From positions 1 through 64,000 of the forward strand of contig NZ_CP118263.1 of NCBI RefSeq assembly GCF_013337045.2: a stretch of 64,000 nt of DNA, in the 5' to 3' direction. The stretch is from Agrobacterium vitis (GTDB lineage Bacteria; Pseudomonadota; Alphaproteobacteria; Rhizobiales; Rhizobiaceae). The notes under the pieces are model-generated. The model saw nothing but the letters and a program-made list of their open reading frames with translations, was not told where the DNA came from and made no database searches. This document shows, piece after piece, positions 43,586 to 53,198 of this stretch (within the stretch, counting starts at the first letter, position 1; each line of letters starts with the position of its first letter). The position numbers were made by a program, and so were the translations under genes.

Positions 43586-44135
43586 GGCAGCCTTCTGGCG
43601 CTGCGGTGACGGATCCGCTCCATTTGGAGCGGAAGAGGCACCGCCATATGGTGGAACTCTGCCGTGAAAGACGCCGGCCCAGTCAGTTCCTGAAGCGGGG
43701 GACATGTTCCATGCTGACCAGCCGTTGGGGTGTGGGGCGCTGAGGGCGAGTGCGATTGCAGCATAGCCGAGGCCTTGCCGGTTGGGAGGAGACACCATCC
43801 AGTCGAAGATGGCTCTGCTGTCGAACAGTCGGTAGTGCAGACGCACCCATCGGCGATGGCGTCGAAGGGAACTGCAGGTCTGCAGCCGTGACGTGGTGTG
43901 AGCATGGTCCCGAAACGATTGTGCCAGCGGCGTGCTGGTGGTGAGTTCAACGATTGGTCTCGCGGCATGTCGTGGTCGATCCGGTTCGGACAGGCCACAC
44001 CCACGCAGACCTCGATTGATCTGGTGTGACCGAAGGACGCCTTCGTCTCGATCGCCTTGGCCGCAACGGCCATACGCAACTTTCTTCCCCTGCGAACAGG
44101 TTCGCATTCCTCGCGGGCCAAGAAAGCCGCTCCCG
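43586..44135. other. Long non-coding stretch before DUF736
   Basis: About 550 bp with no convincing gene; open frames on both strands overlap each other and show no motif. The segment about 43886-44070 is related to 47638-47820 (shared blocks around AGCCGTGAC, GACCTCGAT and GATCTGGTGTGACCGAAGGA). Confidence 0.5.
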
Positions 44136-44224
44136 GCCGTCCTCCACTTCGTTCCGGCCGCCAGCGGTGCGGCGTCGATCGCCGTCGGTCTTAACACCGT
44201 CATCGAGGACGCGATGGGCGCGAC
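44136..44224 (+). promoter_or_regulatory. DUF736 leader element shared with the ardC leader
   Basis: GGCCGTCCTCCACTTCGTTC and CGGCCGCCAGCGGTGCGG, then GCGATGGGCGCGACC just before the gene, parallel the ardC leader at 37292-37396. CGGCC and GGCCG arms can pair. A shared regulatory RNA, protein site or ancestral duplicated segment are the options. Confidence 0.4.
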
Positions 44225-44250
44225 CCGAGCAAACCGGAAAGGTTACGACA

Positions 44251-44568
44251 ATGGCAGTCATCGGCGAATTCACCACCAACGGCAACAACTCGATCATCGG
44301 CAACGTGCGCACGCTCACCGTCAGCATGAAGGCCCGCCTGAACCCCATCGAGCGCGTCTCGCGCGACGCTCCGGACTTCCGCATCACCGCCGGCAACGGC
44401 GTCGAGGTCGGCGCCGGCTGGAAGGTGGTCTCCAACGACGGCGAGGAATACATCTCGGTCAAGCTGGACGACCCGAGCTTCAACGCCCCGATCACCGCAG
44501 CCCTTTGGCCGGGCGAGAAGGAAGGCGACTACGCCCTCATCTGGAACCGCCCGAAGCGGGAGGCCTGA
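44251..44568 (+). CDS. DUF736 family protein
   Basis: A 105-aa DUF736 protein from ATG 44251, with GGAAAGG upstream. IGEFTTNGNNSIIGNVRTLT, DFRITAGNGVEVGAGWKVVS and EEYISVKLDDPSFNAPITAA are characteristic. This small beta-rich family is common on conjugative plasmids of Rhizobiales, often near ardC; function unknown. A terminator follows. A deleted duplicate of the gene lies at 47813-47982. Confidence 0.9.
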   Translation: MAVIGEFTTNGNNSIIGNVRTLTVSMKARLNPIERVSRDAPDFRITAGNGVEVGAGWKVVSNDGEEYISVKLDDPSFNAPITAALWPGEKEGDYALIWNRPKREA

Positions 44569-44579
44569 TCCACGCCGAG

Positions 44580-44607
44580 GAGCTCCGCCGAAAGGCGGGG
44601 CTCTTTT
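44580..44607 (+). terminator. Terminator after DUF736
   Basis: GAGCTCCGCC, a GAAA tetraloop, GGCGGGGCTC, then TTTT: a 10-bp stem with one G-T pair. Confidence 0.88.
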
Positions 44608-44653
44608 CAGTGAAAGGAAGCTGCAACAAAGTCGCGTGGCTGCGGCGCGCTAT

Positions 44654-45265
44654 TCACTCAGTCGCGATAGATTGCACAGCAGACGAGATGACGCTAAGGG
44701 CATTCTCGTCAAGAGTAATGATACCATCCTGTTTTTCGCCGATCAGCTTTGGCGTTGCACCGCTGTTGTCCCAAATCCAGGCTCTGTCAGCTCGTTCGAG
44801 AAACCAAGGGAGTTGAGCGAGAGATCTTACGTAGCGTGCACGCACCTTATCGGCAGGCACGTCATGCCCACCCTTCGCAACACGAAGTTTGATACGCTCG
44901 ATCGACCGCTCCGGGCTGTCCAAAACGGTGTAGAAAAGCCATACGGCAAATCCCAAAGCTTCAGCTGCCTCAACCAGACGCCGATACTTATCCGTCGATA
45001 ATACGGTCTCGACACCGATTGTTTTATGAACGGCTATGGATGACTGGATCCACGCTTCGATGCGCTGAACTGCAACCAAGTTGGCTTCGGGAAGTGGCTC
45101 CTTCTCCACTTCACTGATCCGGGCGGCTAGAAGATCCGGATTGACAATCCATACGGACCGCCCTTCCAATTCGAGATCCGCATTTGCGTAGACGCTACTC
45201 TTGCCGGATCCGTTCGGTCCAGCGACGATCAGAAAGACGGGCTGTTCAAGCTTTTGCAGGAGCAC
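44654..45265 (-). CDS. Zeta-toxin family protein
   Basis: A 203-aa P-loop protein of the zeta toxin type: Walker A GPNGSGKS at 16-23, NPDLLAARIS (the conserved N-P-D region), and a basic lid with ERIKLRVAKGGHDVP, then RARYVRSLAQLP. Zeta toxins phosphorylate UDP-activated sugars. The frame starts with GTG (complement of 45263-45265) inside the last codons of the small partner gene, giving a 20-bp overlap and coupling. A neutral kinase is possible, but partner and context favour toxin. Confidence 0.85.
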   Translation of the reverse strand: MLLQKLEQPVFLIVAGPNGSGKSSVYANADLELEGRSVWIVNPDLLAARISEVEKEPLPEANLVAVQRIEAWIQSSIAVHKTIGVETVLSTDKYRRLVEAAEALGFAVWLFYTVLDSPERSIERIKLRVAKGGHDVPADKVRARYVRSLAQLPWFLERADRAWIWDNSGATPKLIGEKQDGIITLDENALSVISSAVQSIATE

Positions 45266-45488
45266 GATCGACGACGCCAGTCACAGCCTTGTTGTCACGG
45301 CGCGCCTTGGCCACATTCTTGCTAAATACATAGGTAAGATCTTGTCCGAATGTTTGGCTTTTCGCGTCGATCGTGCGCACGGTGACGAACTGCCCGCTAC
45401 TCGAATCGCGAACTCGTTTCTCCGTGACCGCCTTGCCACGCACTCCGGACTTTGGGCCACCAAGCTTTTTGACGACGACTTTTGCCAT
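45246..45488 (-). CDS. Putative antitoxin of the zeta-type toxin
   Basis: An 80-aa basic protein (MAKVVVKKLGGPKSGVRGKA and SSGQFVTVRTIDAKSQ). The ATG at 45486-45488 has GGAG 6 nt upstream. Its reading frame is also open far upstream, but the start is clear from the ribosome site. Its end overlaps the toxin gene by 20 bp. Small basic partners of this kind precede zeta-like toxins in Proteobacteria. Neutralisation is inferred from position. Confidence 0.7.
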   Translation of the reverse strand: MAKVVVKKLGGPKSGVRGKAVTEKRVRDSSSGQFVTVRTIDAKSQTFGQDLTYVFSKNVAKARRDNKAVTGVVDRAPAKA

Positions 45489-45570
45489 GTCTGCTCCAAT
45501 CTTTCGTTTAATATAGCAAGCATTATCGAGGACGAAAAGGCCAATCCTCTTAAGGAGCACTCGCAATTGA

Positions 45571-46500
45571 TCAGGTGTCGCCGAGCAAGTTGCGGACGGG
45601 ATCGCTGGTCGGTAGCCGGGTGATTGAGAGCCGAGCGAGGAGGCTGCAGAAGCATCTGGCAAAGGCCGACCCTCCCCGATCAGATAGTGACGAATATCGA
45701 GTGTTTCCCAGTTGTTGACGTGTGCCGACGAACTGAACTTGTCGATGGTGCCATCGCGCTTAACCGACAACGCGTGAAGCATCAACAGTGCCGACGCAGC
45801 AGATCGGATATTGAGCCTGTAAACGAACTGGTTCTCATACATATCCCCTGTGTGCGATGTCAGTCTGACCAACATCGAGGGGTTGGTTTTGAGCCACTGC
45901 GCAGCATGAAAAAAATGCTCGATGCCGCTGCGCTCTATGCACTGGCATATGCCCAAACCACGCGCCATCTCGACCAGTCGATCATAAGCCCGGGCAACGG
46001 AATTGGTCTGGGCGCTGACCGCAAACCCGGAGTTCGAAACACGATGTGGCTTTTTAGTCCCGAATTCATCCACGGCAGCGTTTCCATCTTCATGCCGAAG
46101 CTGGTCAACGGGTAAAGTACGAACCCCGGGCGCTCGATCCCGGCCGACGCGAGACCGCTCAGGATTTTTGCCGGAACACCACCACCACCTTGCTTGGCGC
46201 AGGCGAAAACGTGCTCATCCAGGAGAGACGTTCCGACATAGATCTCCCTGGACCATAACAATCGGGCCATCGCCGCGCGAATATTTACGATATGGTGCTC
46301 GATTGCGCCACGTTCGCTGTCGCTGAGTTTCTTCTCATCGGTAACCAGATGATCGAGCGAGTTGAACAGGTTGAGCTGATTGTGTTTGCTGGCAAGGAAA
46401 GCGTCGGACTGGTTGACCGACTTCGACTGCGGAGTGACGACTGTGGCGATTGTGGGATGACGCAACTGCTCACCATGATTAGCGATTAAACAGAGAACGC
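45571..46500 (-). pseudogene. Frame-broken hypothetical gene
   Basis: Two good coding stretches are in different frames. The upstream one includes LFNSLDHLVTDEKKLSDSER, EIYVGTSLLDEHVFACAKQG and GIERPGFVLYPLTSF. After about 46115 the product continues in another frame as LPVDQLRHEDGNAAVDEFGT, GIEHFFHAAQWLKTNPSMLV and VNNWETLDIRHYLI. A second frame change may restore the end at the TGA at 45571-45573. Start and end are both uncertain. The protein would be about 300 aa with no recognised family. Confidence 0.5.
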
Positions 46501-46536
46501 CAAGCGAACCGGCAACGGGTCGCTGTTGACCAGATT

Positions 46537-47388
46537 TCACGAATTGCTGATGAGCTGCGTCCTGCTCTTCTCCCAAGCCTCGTTTAGGTCATTGAGATGC
46601 CGCTCGATCCAGGCGACAATCTCTTCCCCATATCGACCGGAACTACCTTCGAGCACTCTAAGGGTCACGAGGTTGAATGCCACGTTGATTCCTCCGCCGC
46701 GAACGACAACGTTTGCTGGCATTGCAAGATTGGCGCAGGTCACAACGGCGCTGGCGCGGTCATATCTGTGCCGAGAACCGAGAAGATCGCGCAATTCGGA
46801 GAGAGCTTTTTCGTCTGCGGCGTAAATTCCAACCGCCTCAAGCTCGCGACGGCCGTGTTGTTCGAAGTCATAAGGCACGTAGCCGTCTTCGGTCCGGTAT
46901 AATACTTCTTCAAATTCCTCGGGAACAATGGGCCGAAACGAAAGAAACCATGTCTCTTCCTTCGTTGCTGTCATCGACATCATTCTTTCCAGCTCCGAGG
47001 CGTTCAGACCGGCGACGGTCTGAACGCAGGAAAGGCCCATGAGCTTCGCGAATTTCGGACCGTCATTTTTTCGGGACCAGGCGGAGTAGTTGTAAAGCTT
47101 GCGATCCCGAGTCGGAATTTTGACCTTAATTCTGATGCGCGTCTTATCAGCCGTCCAGACACGACCCTGGCGGAGCTTCGTTTGCTCTACCTTTTCGACA
47201 TACGGACGATGAACCGGATCGAGTTGTTCTCCTGTCGTCAGCCCATGACCTTCGTGGCTTTCATCGGTTGTCAGCCAAACGACATCGCGCAACGGCTCTC
47301 CAGATCGTCTCTTGACGTGACCTAGGTTGAGCTGAGAAGCCAAAATCCCCTCAGCGAGGGAAACGGAAGTATGATGAAAGAGGATCAT
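46537..47388 (-). CDS. Hypothetical protein, possibly ADP-ribosyltransferase-like at the N-terminus
   Basis: A 283-aa protein. The first 55 residues (FHHTSVSLAEGILASQLNLG followed by VVWLTTD) recall the His-Thr strand and helix that open DarT/Tpt1-type ADP-ribosyltransferases. The match is only to a short pattern. The rest includes TRIRIKVKIPTRDRKLYNYS and ETWFLSFRPIVPEEFEEVLY. The C-terminal 110 residues may be a separate helical domain. It lies upstream of the broken gene and the zeta pair. Function unknown. Confidence 0.55.
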   Translation of the reverse strand: MILFHHTSVSLAEGILASQLNLGHVKRRSGEPLRDVVWLTTDESHEGHGLTTGEQLDPVHRPYVEKVEQTKLRQGRVWTADKTRIRIKVKIPTRDRKLYNYSAWSRKNDGPKFAKLMGLSCVQTVAGLNASELERMMSMTATKEETWFLSFRPIVPEEFEEVLYRTEDGYVPYDFEQHGRRELEAVGIYAADEKALSELRDLLGSRHRYDRASAVVTCANLAMPANVVVRGGGINVAFNLVTLRVLEGSSGRYGEEIVAWIERHLNDLNEAWEKSRTQLISNS

Positions 47389-47637
47389 TAATATCTCGGA
47401 ACAGAGAAGACTTGGAGTTGAAACGTCCTATAGACCATCGAGAATAGATTGTTTACCCCTAATAGAGTTATTGTCACTTTGGTCTGGCGCGAAACCATGT
47501 GCATGAAAGGGAACGCAAGAAATTCCGATTCGATGCTTTGTCGTGTCTATTGTCCTTCTCCGCAAGGCCGCCACGGGAGTTTCATAAAGAAACCGGCCCG
47601 ACTTGCGATCAGCTCATCGACGGGACTGGTAGGATCA
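47389..47637. other. Non-coding stretch
   Basis: About 250 bp without a gene, AT-richer at its left end, serving as promoter region for the minus-strand hypothetical gene. Nothing further recognised. Confidence 0.5.
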
Positions 47638-47982
47638 CAGCCGTGACATGGTAAGAGCCCCGAGGCCAAAGACGATACCGTGGCGGATCGGTCTTGAATT
47701 CGCCGATGTTTTTTTCGCAACTGTACCCATCCGGTCCCGGACTGGGCGCACTTGCGCGGACCTCGATGGATCTGGTGTGACCGAAGGACGACTTCGTCTC
47801 GATCGTCATCCCGCAACGGCTCCGGTGCAGGCTGGAAGGCGGTCTCCAACGACGGCGAGGAATACATCTCGGTCAAGCTGGACGATCCAAGCTTCAACGC
47901 CCCGATCACCGCAGCCCTGTGGCCGAGCGAGAAGGAAGGCGACTACGCCCTTATCTGGAACCGACCGAAGCGGGAGGCCTGA
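47638..47982 (+). pseudogene. Duplicate DUF736 segment with internal deletion
   Basis: This block repeats the upstream sequence of the intact DUF736 gene (related from 43886) and then jumps to its second half: AGWKAVSNDGEEYISVKLDD, then PSFNAPITAALWPSEKEG, ending as in the intact gene. The switch occurs at GCAACGGC (47813-47820). The intact copy has GCAACGGC twice, at 44063-44070 and 44393-44400, 330 bp apart. The missing part includes the start codon and the first 50 codons, so this copy is not functional. Confidence 0.8.
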
Positions 47983-47994
47983 GCTTCCACCGAG

Positions 47995-48025
47995 GAGCTC
48001 CGCTAGACAAGGCGGGGCTCTTTCT
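47995..48025 (+). terminator. Terminator of the duplicate DUF736 copy
   Basis: GAGCTCCGC, 8-nt loop, GCGGGGCTC, then TTTCTCTTT: the counterpart of the terminator at 44580 with a changed loop. The following 250 bp to the HU gene show no gene. Confidence 0.8.
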
Positions 48026-48283
48026 CTTTGCGACAGATAAACCGGTCGCGGGTATCGAGCCCGTTCCCGACTTTTCTGGTGCCATCAGATCGACCCATGG
48101 TGCCGGGAGCCAATGCCGGCATCAAGGAGAGCGGTACCCCCAAAATGCCAGCGCATTTCGGCTCTCCACTCCCGGCTCCGTGAGTCGCGTTCGCGATCCT
48201 TGACCCCGCCATCGCCTCCCGACCTGCGGCGTCTTCTTTCAAAAACGTCAAGGAAACGCCACCGAACCAGCAGCACAGGGACG

Positions 48284-48562
48284 TCAGCCGTTGAGCGCGT
48301 CCTTTACCGCCTTGCCTGGCGTGAATGTCAGCTTCTTAGACGCCGCAATCTTGATCGTAGCACCCGTCGCCGGATTGCGTCCGTCTCGTTCCGGGGTTTC
48401 CTTGACCTTGAATTTGCCGAAGGACGGGATGGATGTTTCCGTGCCAGCCTGGGCTGCGTCCGCAATCTGTTTGAAGACGCTTTCGACGATGGCCTTCGCC
48501 TGAACCTTGGTCAGGTTCTGTTCGGACGCGATCTTGTCGGCGATTTCGTTGGTGGTGGTCAT
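48284..48562 (-). CDS. HU-family DNA-binding protein
   Basis: A 92-aa HU/IHF-type histone-like protein from ATG 48560-48562: NEIADKIASEQNLTKVQAKA, then GTETSIPSFGKFKVKETPER and GRNPATGATIKIAASKKLTF, ending TPGKAVKDALNG. The beta-arm motif GRNPATG that inserts into the minor groove is intact. Plasmid-borne HU proteins help nucleoid organisation or transfer. It stands alone. Confidence 0.93.
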   Translation of the reverse strand: MTTTNEIADKIASEQNLTKVQAKAIVESVFKQIADAAQAGTETSIPSFGKFKVKETPERDGRNPATGATIKIAASKKLTFTPGKAVKDALNG

Positions 48563-48702
48563 GGAAGAATAGTCTCCTCTATCGATTGGTGTTCTTCTGG
48601 TATGACAACGAAGATGTGGCGGGGATAGGGGCGTAAAAGCTGGATTTGCTGCAAGAATGGCGAAAACCACAGGAAAATTCGGGTTTGGATCGCGGGCGCC
48701 GG

Positions 48703-48960
48703 CTATTCGCTGGGCTGAACGCTGATATAGCCCCGTCGCTTCTTTGTGCGCTCGATGCGTGCAAGTGCCGTATCCGCATCTTCTTCGCTATCGAAGGTAT
48801 CAACCATTGTCTGCCCGCTCGATCCAATCCGGCCCCAGTTACGAATGACGGAGGCGCCGCCGAAGAGCGTTGGCTGAATCGCAAGCATATAGAAGCGCCG
48901 CATGTTCTGCGTCGTATCGATGCGGTGAAGATGAACCAGGCCAGTTGCGTCTTTTTCCAT
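48703..48960 (-). CDS. WGR-domain protein
   Basis: An 85-aa protein from ATG 48958-48960 that is essentially one WGR domain: LHRIDTTQNMRRFYMLAIQP, then TLFGGASVIRNWGRIGSSGQ and KRRGY. A longer frame to 49032 would add 24 residues without a ribosome site. WGR domains bind nucleic acid and are fused to PARPs in eukaryotes; stand-alone copies are frequent on rhizobial plasmids. Exact role unknown. Confidence 0.85.
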   Translation of the reverse strand: MEKDATGLVHLHRIDTTQNMRRFYMLAIQPTLFGGASVIRNWGRIGSSGQTMVDTFDSEEDADTALARIERTKKRRGYISVQPSE

Positions 48961-49222
48961 GGCTGGATTCTCGCTTCCTTTGGAGGGAGCGTCCAATGAC
49001 GATTCTGAATCAATCAGGAAGTATCGATTCATCTGTGTGATGAGTTCGATCGGGAATGGGCGAGGCGACTTCGCCGCACTGGCTCTATGCGCGAGCGCAC
49101 CGAACCCGCTCAGCAGTTCCGTCCCATGCGGGTCACGATCCTCTCGTCACCCAACTCTGGTTGGCTCACCCAAGTCAATCGGCAAAACTGCGCATGCAGC
49201 TCTCATTATCGATCGGCAACGC

Positions 49223-51097
49223 TCAGCTTTGCTTGGCGGCTCGTCGCTTCTCGGCGGCCTTCCGCTTGTCCTCGAGCGCCTGTTGCTGGGCCATGACGGC
49301 GGATTCATTCGGATCGCGGGCTTGTGCCTGCTCGCCCCACGAACCTGGAGCGTCCCGGAAGAACATCTCGCGCCGTGCGTTGAGATAGGTTCCGGGGAGA
49401 AAATCATCTGCTGTCCAGTCTTTGATCTCTTCGAGAAACGCGCCCTCTGCGTCCTTTCCCTTGCCTGCCTGACTATTGGCCGCGTCCCGAAAATAGAAAT
49501 GTTCGTGGAGCCTGAGGAACTCCGTCAGATAAATATCGGCGACGCGGGTATTGCCTCTGATCAGGACCATGTTCTCGTCGTTGTTCTGAAGGCTGTTGGC
49601 GGAGAAGTTCGCTGATCCGGTGCAGATCAGGGGATCATCAGATAGCGGGTCGATCATCAGGTATTTGGTATGAATGAAAAAGATGTTGCCGCTCTCACGG
49701 GTGTGTTCCTCGCGCCAGAACCATTCCCCGAGCGGAAAATTTTTGATGTCGATGGTTCTGGTGGTCTTTTTCCCGTTCGGCAGCGTGATCATGATTTTCT
49801 TCTTGCCCAGCACCGCCCCATAGGAGGTGGTCAACATCGGGTCACGACCGTCTTTACGAAAGGCCGCAATCAATTCTGCCGGTGGACGCGATTCCATCAC
49901 CAGCATGCGCAGGCAATCACGCTTTTGCGCCAGAGCGGAGATCAGAAGTGGGCTGACAGTGAACGCGACGGTGAACATCGCAAGGTCGCGTGCGTCGAGA
50001 ATCCTGTTACCATACCAGAATAGCATTGCGAGATCGTCGCGCGCGCAAAAGATCGGGGAGATTGAGCCGGGCTCAACAACCTCCTGCGGTTGGGGCGAGA
50101 TGGTTTTCGTTTCTTTTCTAACCGGTGCGCCTGTCGGGTTTTTCGATAGCAGATCCCAGTATTTCTTGTAACGATCAGCCAGCATTGGATCGCGGAACAG
50201 GTGACCAAGATTGGACTGTCCCAAAAAACCCGACATGGTAATGTTCGTCGAGCCCGTCCAGAGGGCCAGTGGCTTGTCGGATTTCGAAGAGTGGACGATG
50301 AATTTGTTGTGCGGAATGGTAGGTCGTGTCCGTTCTATCAGGACATCTTTGCCGGATAGTTTCGTGCCGATCGCCTTCTTGTTCGCCTCGGTGGCGTGAT
50401 AGATAATTCGAACGTTGACGCCTCTCTTCAGCGCATCGTCGAAAGCATCGATGATGGGCTGATAGCTGAACTCGTAGAGGCAGGCGTGAAGCCACTCCCC
50501 TTTCTTGGGTGCCTTGATATAGGCAAGGCAGGCTTCGAGTAGCCCACGCGAGAGCCACCGCGTCTTGATATTGTTGAGGTCAAGCACTTCTTCTTCTGTC
50601 GGAGGGATATTGCCGAACTCGCGTGCATAATGCTGGCTCGCAATTGCTCCTCGATTGAACCAGATTCCGTGCTTGCCGTCGTCTTCGTCTTCTGTCCGGA
50701 TTTTCAGCGCGATCATACGATGTTTATCAAGCTGAAGATCGCCTACCGGACCATAGGCGGGAAATATCTCGTACTGATAATCGGTGCTCGGCTCCGCTCC
50801 ATAATCCGACCAGAAGAATTTCTGGATCGGGTGTTTGTCCGTCCGGAAGATCTTGAATCTTCCGTTGATCTTCTCCTTCGGCTTGGGTTCGACCGTCCTG
50901 AACACCTTGCTCGACTGGAGCCACTTCACGCTTGTAACCGTTTCGCCGTCGGGTTTCTTGAGATATTCGGAGCGGCGGATCGAAAATCCTCTCAGGCTAT
51001 TTCGCGTGTCCCGATCGGCATCGAATGCTAGAAGGATCGAACGCGTGCCGGTGATGGCGCGAACCTTCAGGCCGTTGTTTTCCTCAAAATACCGCAT
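49223..51097 (-). CDS. Phospholipase D-family protein with two HKD motifs
   Basis: A 624-aa protein if started at the Met of MRYFEENNGL (51097); a start at 51127 is possible. Two PLD catalytic motifs are present: HNKFIVHSSKSDKPLALWTG then STN in the first half, and HTKYLMIDPLSD then CTGSANFSANS in the second. There is no signal peptide or membrane segment. The N-terminal 150 residues lack the motif. Two-motif PLD proteins include nucleases and lipases; plasmid location and cytoplasmic character favour a nuclease. It lies just before traG with a divergent-free gap. It might serve defence or exclusion; not established. Confidence 0.8.
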   Translation of the reverse strand: MRYFEENNGLKVRAITGTRSILLAFDADRDTRNSLRGFSIRRSEYLKKPDGETVTSVKWLQSSKVFRTVEPKPKEKINGRFKIFRTDKHPIQKFFWSDYGAEPSTDYQYEIFPAYGPVGDLQLDKHRMIALKIRTEDEDDGKHGIWFNRGAIASQHYAREFGNIPPTEEEVLDLNNIKTRWLSRGLLEACLAYIKAPKKGEWLHACLYEFSYQPIIDAFDDALKRGVNVRIIYHATEANKKAIGTKLSGKDVLIERTRPTIPHNKFIVHSSKSDKPLALWTGSTNITMSGFLGQSNLGHLFRDPMLADRYKKYWDLLSKNPTGAPVRKETKTISPQPQEVVEPGSISPIFCARDDLAMLFWYGNRILDARDLAMFTVAFTVSPLLISALAQKRDCLRMLVMESRPPAELIAAFRKDGRDPMLTTSYGAVLGKKKIMITLPNGKKTTRTIDIKNFPLGEWFWREEHTRESGNIFFIHTKYLMIDPLSDDPLICTGSANFSANSLQNNDENMVLIRGNTRVADIYLTEFLRLHEHFYFRDAANSQAGKGKDAEGAFLEEIKDWTADDFLPGTYLNARREMFFRDAPGSWGEQAQARDPNESAVMAQQQALEDKRKAAEKRRAAKQS

Positions 51098-51233
51098 GCC
51101 GTTCCCCCGTGTGATCAAGAGTTCCAACGAAGCTTTTGTTGAGCGCTGTCAACTATACAATTTTTCGGTCACGATAGAAGTGGCCATTCGTCTTGGTCGC
51201 GAGCCGGTGTGATTATTGTGAAGCTTCTCGTCG

Positions 51234-53198
51234 TCACTTTTGGTCGGCTTGCCGAGACTCCAGCATCGTTTGCGCCTTGGCTGGACGATGGAACCTGTTC
51301 TCACCGACACAAGTCCTCATATCCTCACGACGGAACCAGATGGCGCGTCCGCATCTGAGCGGCGGATTGCCCGATGTGAACACGATCTGCTCGTCAGCGC
51401 GCATGCGCAGCACCTCATGTGGCAGGATCAGCGGCCGGCGGCTGAGCTGCCGGGAACGTGAGCGCGACGATCCCTTCATCCCTGACGAGCGGTTTGTCTG
51501 GTCCACCTCGACCGTCGTATCGCCGCAGCGTTTCGAGATATAGTCGGCAGTATCAGGATCGTTGATCGCGGCAAACGAAATCCACGACGCGGATTCGAAC
51601 CACTTGCTCGTCGCGTCCCGCCCGCCATAGGCCTCGCGCATCTGGCCGATGGACTGGAAGATCATCGTCAGCGTGATGCCGTATTTCCGTCCGGCGTCGC
51701 GGGCGGTCTCTAAGATCCGCAGATAGCCGAGCCTGGCGACCTCATCAAGTAGGAAGAGCGCGCCACCTTTCACATCGCCATTTCGATTGTAGATGGCATT
51801 GAGCAGCGATCCGATAACCACTCGCGCCAGTCCGGGATGGGCTTCCAGTACCTTCAAATCGAGCGCTATGAAGATGTCGGTTCCGCCCTCGGCGAGATCG
51901 TCGGTCGAAAAACTGTCGCCTGAGACGAGCGCGGCGTAGTTCGGATAAGATAGCCAGTGGGTTTCTTTCACCGCATTGGCGTAGACCCCGGAAAAGGTCT
52001 CAGGCGTCATGTTGACGAAGACCGAAACATTCTCCTTCACGAAGTCCGATTCCGACTGCTCGTAGATCTTGGTCAGACGCGCCCGCAGCTTCGGTTCCGG
52101 CTCGGAAAGATTGACTCTCACACGGCGCAGCGTCTGGTCTTGCTCGTCCGTGTGACCGGACAGCCAGACGTCGGCAATCAGAGCCGTCAGAAGCTGCATG
52201 GCCGACGCCCGAAAGAAGTCGTCGCGCGCAGAGGCCGAGCGGGGATTGTCGGTCATGATCCACGTTGCGACGGCGACGATGTCCTCTTCTTTCGTGCTGC
52301 CATGTCGCCCGATCCAGTCGAGCGCATTGAAGCCCACGCCTGACGTCGAGGGATCGAGAATGATCACCTTCCGGCCAGCCTTGCGGCGATGCTCCGATAC
52401 CATCGGTGCGACCTCGCTCGACGGGTCGAGGACAACGAGACTGCCACCCCACTTGAGCGCGGTCGGGACCGTGACCGACGTCGTCTTGAAACCGCCGGAT
52501 CCGGCGAAGACGATGCCATGCGAGGAGCCAAAGGAGCCGTCGAAGCATAGGAGCGGGCTCTTGCCTCCCGCGCCCCAGGTCGACGGATCGTCGGCGCGGA
52601 ACGACACAGCCGCAACGCTGTCGCGATCGACGCGGTACCGTTCGCCGACGACGATGCCGCCGGGATCGGGGAAAAGTTTTGCCGCCTCCTGCACCTTCAT
52701 CCAGTCGGCCTCGCCATGCACGGCGCGTTTGCCGCGGATACGGCGCGGCGCCGAACTGGCAAAAGCCGCATTGCCGCGAAGACCGACGCGCAGCGCGAAG
52801 ACGCCGGCAAGGAATGTGACGGACGCGCCAAGCATCGTCGCCGGGTCCGCGTAGGCGAATACCGACTGTCCGCCCGGAACGTTGCCGGCGATGCTGGCAA
52901 GCCGGACCGCCTCGCGGATCGCCGCGATGAAGATCGCCGCCACGCTGCCGCTGACAACGCCCCACCCGGCCGCCCTGATGTTCGCAGCGCCATTGGCCGC
53001 GAACAGGAAGATCGTGCCGATCGCAGCCGCTGTGATGTAGGGCAGGGCGAGACCGATCCGCCCGAGCATCAGCTTTGTCTGCGCTGTCCTTCCGAACGCC
53101 GCCAGCCATCGCTCGATCCCCGGCATGAGCATCATCGCGGCGATCATGATTGTGGCCGGGATGACGGTGAGGAGAATTCTATTCACCGTCACGACCAA
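51234..53198 (-). CDS. traG: TraG, type IV coupling protein (VirD4 family)
   Basis: A 654-aa coupling protein. The N-terminus has several membrane helices within the first 150 residues. The ATPase core shows Walker [12 protein letters not shown] near residue 230 and Walker [16 protein letters not shown]. It links the relaxosome at oriT to the mating channel. Last gene of the traC-traD-traG operon, overlapping traD by 20 bp. The window has no trb channel genes, so the channel must be encoded elsewhere. Confidence 0.95.
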   Translation of the reverse strand: MVVTVNRILLTVIPATIMIAAMMLMPGIERWLAAFGRTAQTKLMLGRIGLALPYITAAAIGTIFLFAANGAANIRAAGWGVVSGSVAAIFIAAIREAVRLASIAGNVPGGQSVFAYADPATMLGASVTFLAGVFALRVGLRGNAAFASSAPRRIRGKRAVHGEADWMKVQEAAKLFPDPGGIVVGERYRVDRDSVAAVSFRADDPSTWGAGGKSPLLCFDGSFGSSHGIVFAGSGGFKTTSVTVPTALKWGGSLVVLDPSSEVAPMVSEHRRKAGRKVIILDPSTSGVGFNALDWIGRHGSTKEEDIVAVATWIMTDNPRSASARDDFFRASAMQLLTALIADVWLSGHTDEQDQTLRRVRVNLSEPEPKLRARLTKIYEQSESDFVKENVSVFVNMTPETFSGVYANAVKETHWLSYPNYAALVSGDSFSTDDLAEGGTDIFIALDLKVLEAHPGLARVVIGSLLNAIYNRNGDVKGGALFLLDEVARLGYLRILETARDAGRKYGITLTMIFQSIGQMREAYGGRDATSKWFESASWISFAAINDPDTADYISKRCGDTTVEVDQTNRSSGMKGSSRSRSRQLSRRPLILPHEVLRMRADEQIVFTSGNPPLRCGRAIWFRREDMRTCVGENRFHRPAKAQTMLESRQADQK

